64,000 nucleotides of DNA from an uncultured Bacteroidales bacterium (GTDB lineage Bacteria; Bacteroidota; Bacteroidia; Bacteroidales; WCHB1-69): assembly GCA_900316305.1 (NCBI GenBank), contig ONCM01000003.1:26198-90197 (forward strand). The letters are read 5' to 3'. Positions 54,575 through 63,549 of the stretch are shown one piece after another. The translations under genes and the position numbers were made by a program. The notes beneath the pieces were generated by a model. That model was not told where the DNA came from and did not search any database. It saw only the letters and a list, made by a program, of their open reading frames with translations. The stretch's first letter is position 1. Each line of letters opens with the position of its first letter.

Positions 54575-57465
54575 TGGTCGATATGAAAAAGCTGGTTCGC
54601 TATAGCGTTTTTCTGTTCGCCTTTTTGTTGCTGATGCTCTGCACTGGTGTACAGCGGAGAAATGTCAACTACGACATGCTTTCGCAAATGACACTGGAAG
54701 AGAAGATTGCGCAACTGCTGATCATACGGGTCAGTTCCACCGAAGACGAGAAGTATAACAAGGAGTTGGTGGAAAAGGTGGCTCGTATCCAGCCTGGCGG
54801 TGTCTGCTTTTTCAAAGGCGGTCCTGTCAGGGAGGCGATGCTCACCAACCGTCTGCAGGCCGTCAGTAAAATCCCGCTGTTCGTGGCCATTGACGGCGAA
54901 TGGGGTCCTTCCATGCGACTCGACAGCTGCGTGGCTTTCCCCCGCCAGATGACCCTCGGCGCCCTTTCCGAAGAGAACGACTCGCTCATCTACCAGATGG
55001 GCATGGAGGTTGCTGAACAGTGCAAGGCCGTCGGCATCAACCTCAACTTCGCCCCCTGCATCGACATCAATAACAACAGCCGTAACCCTGTGATTAACAG
55101 CCGTTCCTTTGGCGAAAACCGCGACAAAGTGTGCCGTAAGGCCATGCTCTATATGCACGGGATGCAAGATGGCGGCATCGTCACCTCCCTCAAGCATTAT
55201 CCCGGTCACGGCGATACAGAGACGGATTCGCACTACGGTCTTCCCAAAATCAACAAAAACCGTATCGATTTGGACGAGATGGAACTCTATCCTTATCGCT
55301 ATCTCATCAACGAAAATCCTGATATGGTGATGGTCGGTCACTTGAACATTCCCGCTTTGGATCCCGAACCCAATTCCGTTTCCTCCATGTCGTACGCTAT
55401 CGTCTCCAATCTCTTGAAGAAAGAATTGGGCTATAATGGTCTGATTATCACAGATGGTATGGAAATGAAAGGCGTGCGGAACCAGAATCGTTTCGAAGGA
55501 GATGTGGAGATTCGCGCTCTGCTTGCAGGAGTTGATATCCTGCTGTTGCCCGGCGAAACCGATTCCGTTATTGCGGCTATCAAGCGGGCAGTGGAAGAGG
55601 ATATCATCCCCGAAGAGCTGATTAACGAACGCTGTTTGCGTGTGCTCCAATTTAAGCAGAGCCATGGCATTATAGGTTATAAATCCAGCAATCCGGCAGA
55701 GATTTACAAATGGATGAACCGCGCGGAAGCCGTTTGGGTGAACCGTCAGATAGAGGAAAAGGCGCTCACGTTACTCAAAAACGAAGGCGATATTCTTCCT
55801 TTGAACGCCAAAACTGCCGAAAACACCGCTTTTCTTTGTGTGGATCGCAAAAAATACCAGAACGAATACGAGCAGATTGTAGGCGAATGCCATCTGCCGT
55901 TCTACTACATGGACAAGAAGGTCTCTGCGAAAGAGCAGACGGCCATTTTGTCGAAGATGGCTCCATACGACAAAATCATCGTGGCCTTTGGCGGCTCCAA
56001 CCAGCTGGGCGGCTCCAACTACGGCATCGACATGTCGTCTGTGCGGCTGCTCAATCGCCTCGCCAAGGAGAAGCCTGTGATCCTGCTGCATCTCGGCAAC
56101 CCCTACGCACTCAACGCCTTCGATTCGCTGAGCAACTATCGCGCGGTGATTGCGGCTTACCAGTTCTCCCCGACCACTGTGGCGGCGGCGATGAAAGCCT
56201 GTTTCGGACAAATTGCCTTTGAAGGCACCTTGCCGGTCAGTATCAACGGCTACCCCGCCGGAAGCGGCATCCTGCCCTTGACCTCAACCGGAAACATCTC
56301 CGCACTACCCGATGACATCACCCGTGAAATCGACAAAATCCTGCAAGACGGCATCAGCAACCACATCTACCCGGGTTGCGCGGTCATTGCCCTGCACCAC
56401 GGACAGCCGGTCTATCAGAAAGTGTTCGGCTATCTGGACTATAACCGGCAGGACAAAGTGACCCAACAGACCATGTACGACGTGGCCTCCATCACGAAAG
56501 TAGCTGCTACTACACTGGCTGTCATGAAGTTATACGACAACCACGAAATCCAGCTTACCGACAAGATTGGCAAATATCTGCCCTACCTGGCCGGTACCGA
56601 CAAGGCCAACCTTACCTTGGAGGAGCTGCTGACCCACACTTCCGGAATGCCCGCCTTTATCCCGTTCTACAAGTCCATCATGGGCAACGAGAAGTATTTA
56701 CGGGCTTATAAATCCGAGCATTTCAATATTCAAGTGGCGAACAACCTTTATTTGCGGAAAGACTATCCCGATACTATCCGCTATAAGATTGCCCATTGCA
56801 AGCTGAAAGAGAAAAAGTATGAATACAGTGACCTGAACTTCTTCCTGCTGAAGGATATGGTGGAGACCATTACGATGCAGCCCATGGATGAGTTCTTGTC
56901 CGAGAATTTCTACCAGCCGATGGGTCTTTCGCACACCACCTTCCGTCCGTTGTCGCACGGGTTCGCGCTGAATCAGATTGCCCCGACGGAAGAGGACAAC
57001 CTGTTCCGTAAGCAGCTGGTACACGGCTACGTACACGACCAAACCGCCGCCCTGATGAACGGTAACGCTGGTAATGCCGGACTCTTCACTACGGCGGAGG
57101 AACTTGGCGCCATCTTCCTGATGATCCAGAACGACGGTGTCTATAACGCCCAACGCTACCTGTCGGAAGCCACCGTTGAGGAATTCATCAGAATGCATTC
57201 GCTGCACGGCTGTCATGTGCGCGGTCTCGGCTTCCACACCCCGAAAGCGCCCGGCGAATCCTCCATCGTGCCCACCTTCGCCGACACCAAAATATTTGGT
57301 CACCAAGGATTTACCGGAACCGTCGTCTGGTGCGACCCGAAAGAGGAACTCATTTTCGTCTTCCTCTCCAACCGCGTCTGCCCCGACGCCGAACCCAACA
57401 AACTATCGAAGAGCGGAATCCGGCTGAAGGTGCACGAGTTAATTTATCGGGCGATGAGACGATGA
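54574..57465 (+). CDS. GH3 beta-N-acetylhexosaminidase fused to a beta-lactamase-family serine hydrolase
   Basis: 963 residues. A signal/anchor (about 8-25) precedes a family 3 glycosidase of NagZ type (about 30-575): the His-Asp dyad motif KHYPGHGDTETDSHYGLP near 207-224 and the nucleophile region ITDGMEMKG near 292-300. Then comes a class C beta-lactamase/PBP4-like domain (about 585-960) with SITK (Ser about 639), YSDLN, and HQGFTGT as the KTG-like block. Similar fusions exist in Bacteroidetes. The joint role is probably periplasmic trimming of muropeptides: GlcNAc-anhydroMurNAc cleavage plus a peptidase or amidase. The stop lies inside the first CGATGAA unit. Confidence 0.92.
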   Translation: MVDMKKLVRYSVFLFAFLLLMLCTGVQRRNVNYDMLSQMTLEEKIAQLLIIRVSSTEDEKYNKELVEKVARIQPGGVCFFKGGPVREAMLTNRLQAVSKIPLFVAIDGEWGPSMRLDSCVAFPRQMTLGALSEENDSLIYQMGMEVAEQCKAVGINLNFAPCIDINNNSRNPVINSRSFGENRDKVCRKAMLYMHGMQDGGIVTSLKHYPGHGDTETDSHYGLPKINKNRIDLDEMELYPYRYLINENPDMVMVGHLNIPALDPEPNSVSSMSYAIVSNLLKKELGYNGLIITDGMEMKGVRNQNRFEGDVEIRALLAGVDILLLPGETDSVIAAIKRAVEEDIIPEELINERCLRVLQFKQSHGIIGYKSSNPAEIYKWMNRAEAVWVNRQIEEKALTLLKNEGDILPLNAKTAENTAFLCVDRKKYQNEYEQIVGECHLPFYYMDKKVSAKEQTAILSKMAPYDKIIVAFGGSNQLGGSNYGIDMSSVRLLNRLAKEKPVILLHLGNPYALNAFDSLSNYRAVIAAYQFSPTTVAAAMKACFGQIAFEGTLPVSINGYPAGSGILPLTSTGNISALPDDITREIDKILQDGISNHIYPGCAVIALHHGQPVYQKVFGYLDYNRQDKVTQQTMYDVASITKVAATTLAVMKLYDNHEIQLTDKIGKYLPYLAGTDKANLTLEELLTHTSGMPAFIPFYKSIMGNEKYLRAYKSEHFNIQVANNLYLRKDYPDTIRYKIAHCKLKEKKYEYSDLNFFLLKDMVETITMQPMDEFLSENFYQPMGLSHTTFRPLSHGFALNQIAPTEEDNLFRKQLVHGYVHDQTAALMNGNAGNAGLFTTAEELGAIFLMIQNDGVYNAQRYLSEATVEEFIRMHSLHGCHVRGLGFHTPKAPGESSIVPTFADTKIFGHQGFTGTVVWCDPKEELIFVFLSNRVCPDAEPNKLSKSGIRLKVHELIYRAMRR

Positions 57466-57530
57466 ATGAAACGATGAATGAACGATGAATGAACGATGAA
57501 TATCGATGAATATCGATGAAAAACGATGAA
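57460..57530 (+). repeat. CGATGAA tandem array, 10-12 bp period
   Basis: Seven units (CGATGAATGAA, CGATGAATAT, CGATGAAAAA forms) span from the GH3 stop codon to the tsaB start. Confidence 0.8.
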
Positions 57531-57534
57531 TGAT

Positions 57535-58239
57535 ATGAATCCAACAATATTACACATAGAAACCGCCACCGACGTATGTTCCGTGGCGTTGTCCAAAGGT
57601 CCGGAAATCATCGGGCTGAAGGAAGAGGCCGGCGGCAACAACCACGCCAAGAACCTGCTGCCCTTCATCGATGAGGTGCTAAAGCAGGGTGGATGCAAAA
57701 CCGCTGACCTGCAAGGTGTTGCCGTGAGCATCGGTCCCGGCTCCTACACGGGACTCCGCATCGGGGTTTCCACGGCGAAAGGCATCGCCTATACTGCCGG
57801 TATTCCCGTGATGGCCATCGGCACGCTCGAAGGTATCGCGCAGGGAGCCAAAACGTTATGGGCGAAATCCTCCGACGAACAACCGCAGATCGTCCCGATG
57901 ATAGACGCACGCCGCATGGAGGTCTTCACCACCCGCTACGACTTCAACATGACCCCGCTGGAAGAGGTCTCTTCCAAGATTATTGACGAAAGCACCTTCT
58001 CGGAACTCCTTGACGCACAAACCGTTCTCTTTTGCGGCAACGGAATGCCCAAATGTCGCGAACTGCTCTCCGCTTTCCCCAACGCCCGCTTCCTCGACGC
58101 GTCCGTCTCCGCCCAAAACCTCCTGCCCGCCGCCCTTAAAAAGTGGCAGCACCAAGAGTTCGAGAATGTTGCCTACTTCGAACCCTTCTACCTGAAAGAA
58201 TACGTAGCCGCCAAACCCGTAGTAAAAGGACTGCGATGA
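57535..58239 (+). CDS. tsaB: tRNA threonylcarbamoyladenosine biosynthesis protein TsaB
   Basis: 234 residues from ATG 57535 (MNPTILHIETATDVC). The ATG at 57526 belongs to the repeat array and is less likely. With TsaC, TsaD and TsaE it makes the t6A modification at A37 of ANN-decoding tRNAs. Features: LHIETATDVCSVAL, NHAKNLLPFID, VSIGPGSYTGLRIGVSTAKGIAYT, MIDARRMEVFTTRYD and YLKEYVAAKPVVKG. The stop TGA again lies in a CGATGA sequence. Confidence 0.93.
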   Translation: MNPTILHIETATDVCSVALSKGPEIIGLKEEAGGNNHAKNLLPFIDEVLKQGGCKTADLQGVAVSIGPGSYTGLRIGVSTAKGIAYTAGIPVMAIGTLEGIAQGAKTLWAKSSDEQPQIVPMIDARRMEVFTTRYDFNMTPLEEVSSKIIDESTFSELLDAQTVLFCGNGMPKCRELLSAFPNARFLDASVSAQNLLPAALKKWQHQEFENVAYFEPFYLKEYVAAKPVVKGLR

Positions 58240-58250
58240 CATTCCAAAAA

Positions 58251-58304
58251 GGGCTGAAAGCCCGACCTATGCTAACCTAGGGTGAAGCGAAGCGGAGCCC
58301 TAGG
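58251..58304. repeat. two-hairpin REP-like element, copy 3
   Basis: GGGCT-GAA-AGCCC, linker GACCTATGCTAA, then CCTAGGG (58276-58282) pairing CCCTAGG (58298-58304). Confidence 0.65.
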
Positions 58305-58313
58305 ATTGGATGA

Positions 58314-58330
58314 CGATGAATGAACGATGA
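58314..58330 (+). repeat. short CGATGAA pair
   Basis: Two units, CGATGAATGAA and CGATGAAT, preceded by TGA. They provide the first ATG of the universal stress gene. Confidence 0.6.
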
Positions 58331-58332
58331 AT

Positions 58333-59196
58333 ATGGATATACACGAACCGATAAAACGCGACCGAAACCTCAACATCACGGTCATCGCCGACGACTCCGA
58401 TGTCGGGATGGCGGCCGTGTATCACGGTGTGCTGCTGGCCGAAGTCTTCCAAGCCTCACTCACTGTCATGGCCAACTTTGGGTTCGCTTACGGACTGCCC
58501 GAATCTCACCCTATTCCCGATGATAGCAAATATCTGAAAGATATTCGCTATATGGCCTCACAAGTGGCAAATAACCAGATTGTTACGGATTATGTGTTTC
58601 CTGAAATCGTGTTCAAATATGCGGAAGAGCACAACACCGCCATGTTCGTCATCGGGGTGCCTACCGATGTGAATGACCGCTCAAAATGTTTCTTCACGGT
58701 GAAAAAGGCCCTCAAATTCATCCACCAGTCGCGCTTCCCGGTGATGACGGTCAACTTTATGGTAGAATATGAGGCCATGAACTACAAACACGTGCTTCTG
58801 CCTCTGGACATTGAGCGGCAGAACAAGGAGAAGGCATTGTGGGCAGGCTATTTCAGTCGGTTCTACGGCTCCGTCGTCCATATTCTCTACCCGAAATACA
58901 AGGACGAAGGGCTGGCTCAACTGGTCAACGACAATGTGGCGTTTGTGGAAAAACTGTACGAAAACTTAGAGGTAACGTACGAAAAACACGAAACCGAGCC
59001 GAAAAGCCATTTGGATGCCTACGGATTGGAGTTCGCCCCGCAGGTTTCTGCGGGCGTTGAGGTCATCATGATGACCCGCTACTACACCCTCGCCGATGTG
59101 CTCACCGGTCCACGCGAGCGCAAAATCATTGGCAAAACGCCGATGCCCATCCTCTGCATCAACCAACGCGACGACCTTTACGTACTCTGCACTTAA
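58333..59196 (+). CDS. tandem universal stress protein
   Basis: 287 residues from ATG 58333; an ATG two codons earlier lies in the repeat. It has two UspA-like alpha/beta domains: about 14-140 (ITVIADDSDVGMAAVYHGVLLAEVF, MFVIGVP) and about 148-285 (HVLLPLDIERQNKEKALWAGYFSRF, VSAGVEVIMMTRYY, MPILCIN). The nucleotide-binding G-x2-G-x9-G pattern is not clear, so ATP binding is doubtful. Usp proteins accumulate under starvation and stress. Heptamer ATCAATA repeats follow the stop. Confidence 0.8.
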   Translation: MDIHEPIKRDRNLNITVIADDSDVGMAAVYHGVLLAEVFQASLTVMANFGFAYGLPESHPIPDDSKYLKDIRYMASQVANNQIVTDYVFPEIVFKYAEEHNTAMFVIGVPTDVNDRSKCFFTVKKALKFIHQSRFPVMTVNFMVEYEAMNYKHVLLPLDIERQNKEKALWAGYFSRFYGSVVHILYPKYKDEGLAQLVNDNVAFVEKLYENLEVTYEKHETEPKSHLDAYGLEFAPQVSAGVEVIMMTRYYTLADVLTGPRERKIIGKTPMPILCINQRDDLYVLCT

Positions 59197-59201
59197 TTTT
59201 A

Positions 59202-59232
59202 ATCAATAATCAATAATCAATAATCAATAACC
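59202..59232 (+). repeat. heptamer array AATCAAT
   Basis: Four copies of a 7-base unit AATCAAT between the Usp gene and the dnaG promoter. Confidence 0.7.
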
Positions 59233-59243
59233 ATTTAAAATTG

Positions 59244-59251
59244 TATTTTTG
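59244..59251 (+). promoter_or_regulatory. -7 element abutting the dnaG ATG
   Basis: TATTTTTG ends 5 bases before the ATG (59257), so the transcript would start at or beside the start codon. Confidence 0.5.
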
Positions 59252-59256
59252 CCGCC

Positions 59257-61284
59257 ATGATCAAGCAGAAGTCCATAGACAGTGTGATGGCCGCCGTCCG
59301 TATCGAGGAGGTGGTGGGCGATTTCGTCTCCTTGCGCAAGCAGGGTCAGGACTATGTGGGCATCTGTCCCTTCCATGACGACAAAAATCCTTCCATGCAT
59401 GTGAGCCCTCGCTTGGGCATCTACAAGTGTTTCGTCTGCGACGCGGCCGGAAACCCGGTCAAATTCCTCATGGAACACGAAAAGATGTCCTACCCTGAGG
59501 CAATCGAGTATTTGGCCAAAAAATACGGCATTCCGCTCGAATATGAGCGTACGGAAAGCGACGAGGAACGGCAGCAGCGCACCTTGCGCGAAAGCCTCAT
59601 GATTGTCAATGAGTTCGCCCAGAAGTATTTCATGGAGCAGCTGCGCAATACCGAGGAGGGCAAGCTCATGGGCATGGCCTACCTCAAGGAACGCGGTTTC
59701 ATGGATGCCACCATCGACAAGTTCGGGCTCGGCTACTGTCCCGATGGATGGGACAATTTCACGAAAGCGGCGTTAGAAAAGGGCTATAAAGAGGAATACC
59801 TGATCGAATTGGGACTCACGGGCAAGTCGCAGAGCGGCAAACTCTACGACATCTATCGCGGACGTGTCATTTTCCCTATCCACAACGATGCCGGTAAGGT
59901 CATCGGCTTCGGAGGCCGTATCTTGAAAAAAGACGGCAAAGACCCCCGCAAATACGTCAATTCCCGCGAGAACACCATCTACCATAAGAGCGACACCCTT
60001 TACGGCATCTATTTCGCCAAAAACGCCATTCACAAGCAGCAGAACGTCTATCTCGTGGAGGGCTACACCGATGTGATTTCCATGCACGAGTCGGGTGTGG
60101 AGAATGTGGTGGCCTCCTCCGGTACCTCGCTCACGCAGGGCCAGATCCGCATGATCACCAAGCGCACCCAGAACATCACGGTGCTCTACGACGGCGATAT
60201 GGCTGGCATCAAGGCTTCCATGCGCGGAATTGACATGTTGCTGGAGCAGGGACTCAAAATCCGTGTCTGTTTGCTCCCCGACGGCGAAGACCCCGATTCG
60301 TTCGCCAAGAAACACAGAGACAGCGAGTTGCAAGACTATCTTGCCGCAGAATCCAAAGACTTCCTCCTTTTCAAGGCCGATATTTTGTCGAAAGAGGCTG
60401 GCAACGACCCCATCAAGCGGGCTTCTATGGTAAACGAGATCTTGAAATCCATCAGCTGCGTAAAAGACAACATCGAGCGGGCGTTTTATGTGAAAGAGTG
60501 CGCCAAACTGTTCGATTTATCGGAGAACGACCTCAACCTCAACTTGCGTCGTTTCGTGTGGGAGAAGACCAAGGAGCAGAGCAGGATCGCGCAACAGCAA
60601 CAGCAGCAAATACAGCAGCAGGGCGGTGTGACGGTCCCGATGGATGGTACTCAGTTGGAAGTGCCCGATATTATTGAAACCAAGAAGCATCCTGACCTCT
60701 CGCAGCAGACGGATCTGCTTTACGAGGCGGAGAAAGACTTGGTGTTATTAGTGTTGAATTACGGTAACTATCTGATATACAAGATAGGACAAGAGGAAGA
60801 ACAGTCCGAAGAGCTGCGGGTGGACCAATACGTCTGCAATGAGATGATGAAAGAGGACATCCGGTTCCACTATCCCTTATTGGAGAAAATCTTCAATAAA
60901 TACGCGGATTGGGCCTCTTATATTGGCAATCAGGATCAGATTATCCGCAATTTCACGCTCTCGGACGATCCGCAGATCAGCGAGTTCGTGATCCGCAACA
61001 TTCCGGTGGAGGAACCCAAGTTCAGCGAGCGATGGAGGGACAAATACGACATCCACACGCACACCACGCGCAACAACCTCCGCATCTTGCAGAACCAGGT
61101 GCAGAACATCCTGCTCACCTTGAAGTTGCGCATTTTGGAGAACAATGCCGCCACGATACAAAAAGTGTTGGAAGACGAGAACCTCTCAGAAGAGGACATG
61201 GCCCTCGCCCTCCAACAGATGAACCAGATCAATCAATTGAAAAGAATCATTTCCCAACGGCTAAACCGTGTGGTCAGCCGGTAA
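59257..61284 (+). CDS. dnaG: DNA primase
   Basis: 675 residues. The CHC2 zinc ribbon has Cys37, His40, Cys58 and Cys61 (GICPFHDDKNPSMHV, YKCFVCDAAG). The catalytic core includes FGLGYCPDGWDNF, IGFGGRILKKDGKDPRKYVNS and the TOPRIM motifs LVEGYTDV and VLYDGDMAGIKA. A Gln-rich linker (about 447-460) leads to the helicase-interacting C-terminus. It makes replication primers. The usual rpsU/rpoD neighbours are absent. It converges on the FISUMP gene with 10 bases between stops and no clear terminator. Confidence 0.97.
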   Translation: MIKQKSIDSVMAAVRIEEVVGDFVSLRKQGQDYVGICPFHDDKNPSMHVSPRLGIYKCFVCDAAGNPVKFLMEHEKMSYPEAIEYLAKKYGIPLEYERTESDEERQQRTLRESLMIVNEFAQKYFMEQLRNTEEGKLMGMAYLKERGFMDATIDKFGLGYCPDGWDNFTKAALEKGYKEEYLIELGLTGKSQSGKLYDIYRGRVIFPIHNDAGKVIGFGGRILKKDGKDPRKYVNSRENTIYHKSDTLYGIYFAKNAIHKQQNVYLVEGYTDVISMHESGVENVVASSGTSLTQGQIRMITKRTQNITVLYDGDMAGIKASMRGIDMLLEQGLKIRVCLLPDGEDPDSFAKKHRDSELQDYLAAESKDFLLFKADILSKEAGNDPIKRASMVNEILKSISCVKDNIERAFYVKECAKLFDLSENDLNLNLRRFVWEKTKEQSRIAQQQQQQIQQQGGVTVPMDGTQLEVPDIIETKKHPDLSQQTDLLYEAEKDLVLLVLNYGNYLIYKIGQEEEQSEELRVDQYVCNEMMKEDIRFHYPLLEKIFNKYADWASYIGNQDQIIRNFTLSDDPQISEFVIRNIPVEEPKFSERWRDKYDIHTHTTRNNLRILQNQVQNILLTLKLRILENNAATIQKVLEDENLSEEDMALALQQMNQINQLKRIISQRLNRVVSR

Positions 61285-61294
61285 ATGTTGACTG

Positions 61295-62104
61295 TTAATC
61301 CTTCACGCACCGGACGGCGCAGTAATGGATGTCGGGCAGGGAGGAGATTTCTGGCTTCTCTTGACTTATATTCAAGAGTAGAACGTAGGACTGTACCTCA
61401 AGAGAGTCATCTCCAAACCAACCCAACTGAGGCATCATCCAAGGACTCTCATTCGGGGTAACAGAAATCGGGTAATAATCATTATGGTCGGTACTCCAGT
61501 AATAGGCATTTCCGCGTTGGGTCCATCGTTGCTCTATTTGTTCCTCATAATTAGGTAATTCCGTATGGCGTGCGTACGAGATTAGGTAACCTGTCGGCAG
61601 TGCAGAGAAGCCGGTCTGGTTGAATTGGGCGGCTTCGGATGACGAGGACCATTGTTGGCTCGCCAAAGCACGAGATACGGTGCCTGAGGACTCCCATAGT
61701 GCAGGGTGCTCGGTAATATAGTCTGTCAGTTGCTGCCATTCGTCTCGGGAGGGGAGATGCCAACCGTCTGGGCAAATACCCTGGACATGTCCGTTTGCTG
61801 AAACTCCCCCATATTGTGCCGCGAGGGCGTTGTATAACATTTTCCCATTATACTCCAAGAAAGCTGGCTCTTTTAGACCTATTTGAAACTCTTGTAGGGC
61901 AATTCCGTTAGGGAAATGCTTGACTTTGAGGTCCTGGCACATCCATGTCTGTGATCCGATGCGCACGGTGTCATAGATGTTGCCATCGACATCCACGGGC
62001 TTTCCGGTCTCAATCCTTTCAGGTTTGCAGCCCCAGAAACAGGTGGCGACAAGCAGCAAGCAGAGACCGCAGATAATATACTGTCTGTTATTCGTCGTTT
62101 TCAT
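61295..62104 (-). CDS. FISUMP-domain lipoprotein
   Basis: 269 residues from ATG 62104. Lipoprotein signal ending in FWGC (Cys about 26). The rest is a Fibrobacter-succinogenes-major-paralogue (FISUMP) domain: VDGNIYDTVRIGSQTWMCQDLKVKHFPNG near 37-65, ICPDGWHLPSRDEWQQLTDYI, and the closing IHYCAVRCVKD. It is anchored in the outer membrane or periplasm; no function is established. Its ATG overlaps the stop of an upstream remnant (TAATG). Confidence 0.85.
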   Translation of the reverse strand: MKTTNNRQYIICGLCLLLVATCFWGCKPERIETGKPVDVDGNIYDTVRIGSQTWMCQDLKVKHFPNGIALQEFQIGLKEPAFLEYNGKMLYNALAAQYGGVSANGHVQGICPDGWHLPSRDEWQQLTDYITEHPALWESSGTVSRALASQQWSSSSEAAQFNQTGFSALPTGYLISYARHTELPNYEEQIEQRWTQRGNAYYWSTDHNDYYPISVTPNESPWMMPQLGWFGDDSLEVQSYVLLLNISQEKPEISSLPDIHYCAVRCVKD

Positions 62105-62230
62105 TATTCCATTTTTTCGGTGATGATTTGCCAGGAGGTCTCCCGCTTTTGCTTGTCCTTCACGCAACGGACATAAAAGAGCGGCGAACCGTCCGCCGTT
62201 TTTGTCGGAGGGTGTCATAATCTTTTTCAT
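62104..62230 (-). pseudogene. remnant of a second FISUMP-type gene with an A-run frameshift
   Basis: On the - strand a start ATGAAAAAGATTATG leads to TPSDK, and after an AAAAA run another frame continues TADGSPLFYVRCVKDKQKRE and ends at a TAA overlapping the next ATG. YVRCVKD is the usual FISUMP end. If one A is removed the 41-codon frame becomes continuous. It looks like a collapsed relative of the downstream gene whose 5' end and 3' end were kept. Confidence 0.5.
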
Positions 62231-62268
62231 TGTTTTGTTATTTTAAGGGTTTGATAATTATCTCGCGG

Positions 62269-62276
62269 CAAAAATA
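62269..62276 (-). promoter_or_regulatory. -7 element for the FISUMP region
   Basis: TATTTTTG on the - strand followed by CCGCG, 39 bases before the remnant ATG at 62230. Confidence 0.5.
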
Positions 62277-62289
62277 CATTATTTTTCGG

Positions 62290-62390
62290 GAATGATGAAT
62301 TTTGAATGATGAATTTTGAATTATGAATGATGAATATTTTTGGGGTTTGTAGGGGCGTATGCGATACGCCCCCACGGATCCCGGTAACCG
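62290..62390. repeat. composite repeat: GAATGAT heptamers plus GTAGGGGCGTAT hairpin, copy 1
   Basis: Seven GAATNNT-type 7-base units (GAATGAT, GAATTTT, GAATTAT), then a hairpin with arms GGGGCGTAT (62352-62360) and ATACGCCCC, then ACGGATCCC and degenerate GTTGACC heptamers. It sits just downstream of the 62412 gene. Confidence 0.7.
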
Positions 62391-62411
62391 TTGACCGTCT
62401 AATCGTGTAAT

Positions 62412-63365
62412 CTATTTCACCACAACCTTAACCGTTTGATTATTAACACGCACGAGGTAAACGCCGGCCTTCAAAGGGACAAAAACGTTTGTCGCAGATG
62501 TTTTGAATTGGCGCACCGTCTGTCCGAGGAGGTTCAGCACCTCAACAGTCTGGCTGTCTGGCAACTGTTCCATGCGGATGCCGCCGTTCGCGCCCCAGAC
62601 TTGCCAATCGGAGACCGTATGAGAGGGAACATCAACTGTGCCGGCAAGGATTTCCAAATGATCCATAACAACATGGCCGTTCTCATCGACTATCGTCTGT
62701 AAAGTATGTTCATAATACGCATTGGATGGATAGGCTATAAAACATCCGTCCAATTGCAAATCACCTATTTGCACAATACTTTTGTTTGCATCAATAATCA
62801 GACTGCTTGAATCTATAGACAGAACTGTTGCCTCCCCACTTGTTTCTCCGCTTAGTATAACGCCCCCTTTGATGCCGGAACTTGGTGACCAGGGCACATT
62901 AATATTCACATGGGCACTTTCGGAGATACGTAGGGAATAGGCGTCAATGTCACAATTAATACCGCTTAGCGTGGCATTCAAGGTCAATGTTCCGGGACCG
63001 AGTATCTGGAACGATCCTTCGTATAAAAACAATGGTGTAGCTCCAGTAATCACATTATTGCCGATAAGTTTGATGTTGAAATCTTTATATTGACCCGCTA
63101 CAAACACAACCAACTCTTGGTAATAAGGGTCAGGACTTGGTGGCGGTGCTACAATTGTGGCATCCTGCAAAATCAGTGTGCGTGTTGCCGAGTCGTAGCG
63201 GATAGTCCCCGAAATATAATCGCTGGTTACATTGTCCTGATTACTAACATTTACCACAACATCCGCTATTTTAATATAAGGGTATTGTGATTTGCCAACT
63301 TGCGGGAAGAACAATAGTGCAATAACCATTGTTGCAATATTCCAAAAGAGTAATGTTTTTCTCAT
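62412..63365 (-). CDS. secreted T9SS cargo protein of unknown function
   Basis: 317 residues. Signal peptide (about 1-26, ending GKSQ). The middle (30-230) is beta-rich and resembles a right-handed beta-helix or carbohydrate-binding-domain-like fold (YISGTIRYDSATRTLILQDATI, IKLIGNNVITGATPLFLYEGSF, GPGTLTLNATLSGI). The end (about 250-317) is a short type A sorting domain (VEVLNLLGQTVRQF, LKAGVYLVRVNNQTVKVVVK) without the classic YPNP box. It is preceded by a -7 box at 63450 and followed by the composite repeat. Confidence 0.75.
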   Translation of the reverse strand: MRKTLLFWNIATMVIALLFFPQVGKSQYPYIKIADVVVNVSNQDNVTSDYISGTIRYDSATRTLILQDATIVAPPPSPDPYYQELVVFVAGQYKDFNIKLIGNNVITGATPLFLYEGSFQILGPGTLTLNATLSGINCDIDAYSLRISESAHVNINVPWSPSSGIKGGVILSGETSGEATVLSIDSSSLIIDANKSIVQIGDLQLDGCFIAYPSNAYYEHTLQTIVDENGHVVMDHLEILAGTVDVPSHTVSDWQVWGANGGIRMEQLPDSQTVEVLNLLGQTVRQFKTSATNVFVPLKAGVYLVRVNNQTVKVVVK

Positions 63366-63449
63366 ATCTTTCTGATTTAATGATTAATGTCTTAATTTAT
63401 TTTGTCTATCTCATCCATGAGGAGGTGCATTTGCCCTGCCTTTTTTGTG

Positions 63450-63457
63450 ACAAAAAT
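63450..63457 (-). promoter_or_regulatory. -7 element for the 62412-63365 gene
   Basis: TATTTTTG on the - strand, 84 bases before the ATG at 63365. Confidence 0.45.
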
Positions 63458-63462
63458 ACATT

Positions 63463-63549
63463 ATTTTTTGGAATTATGAATTTTGAATGATGAATATTTG
63501 GGACGTTGTAGGGGCGTATCGCATACGCCCCCACGGGTCCCATTAACCG
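63463..63549. repeat. composite repeat, copy 2
   Basis: Four GAATNNT heptamers, then the GTAGGGGCGTAT-CGC-type hairpin (63509-63532), ACGGGTCCC and TTAACCGTTACCG, in the same order as copy 1 and again directly after a T9SS gene. Confidence 0.7.

Noticed and set aside
54571-55665. 364-codon - strand frame opposite the GH3 domain, and a similar + frame opposite the TPR gene (24273-25334)
   Set aside because: Both lie antisense to clear protein families and show no motifs or start signals.
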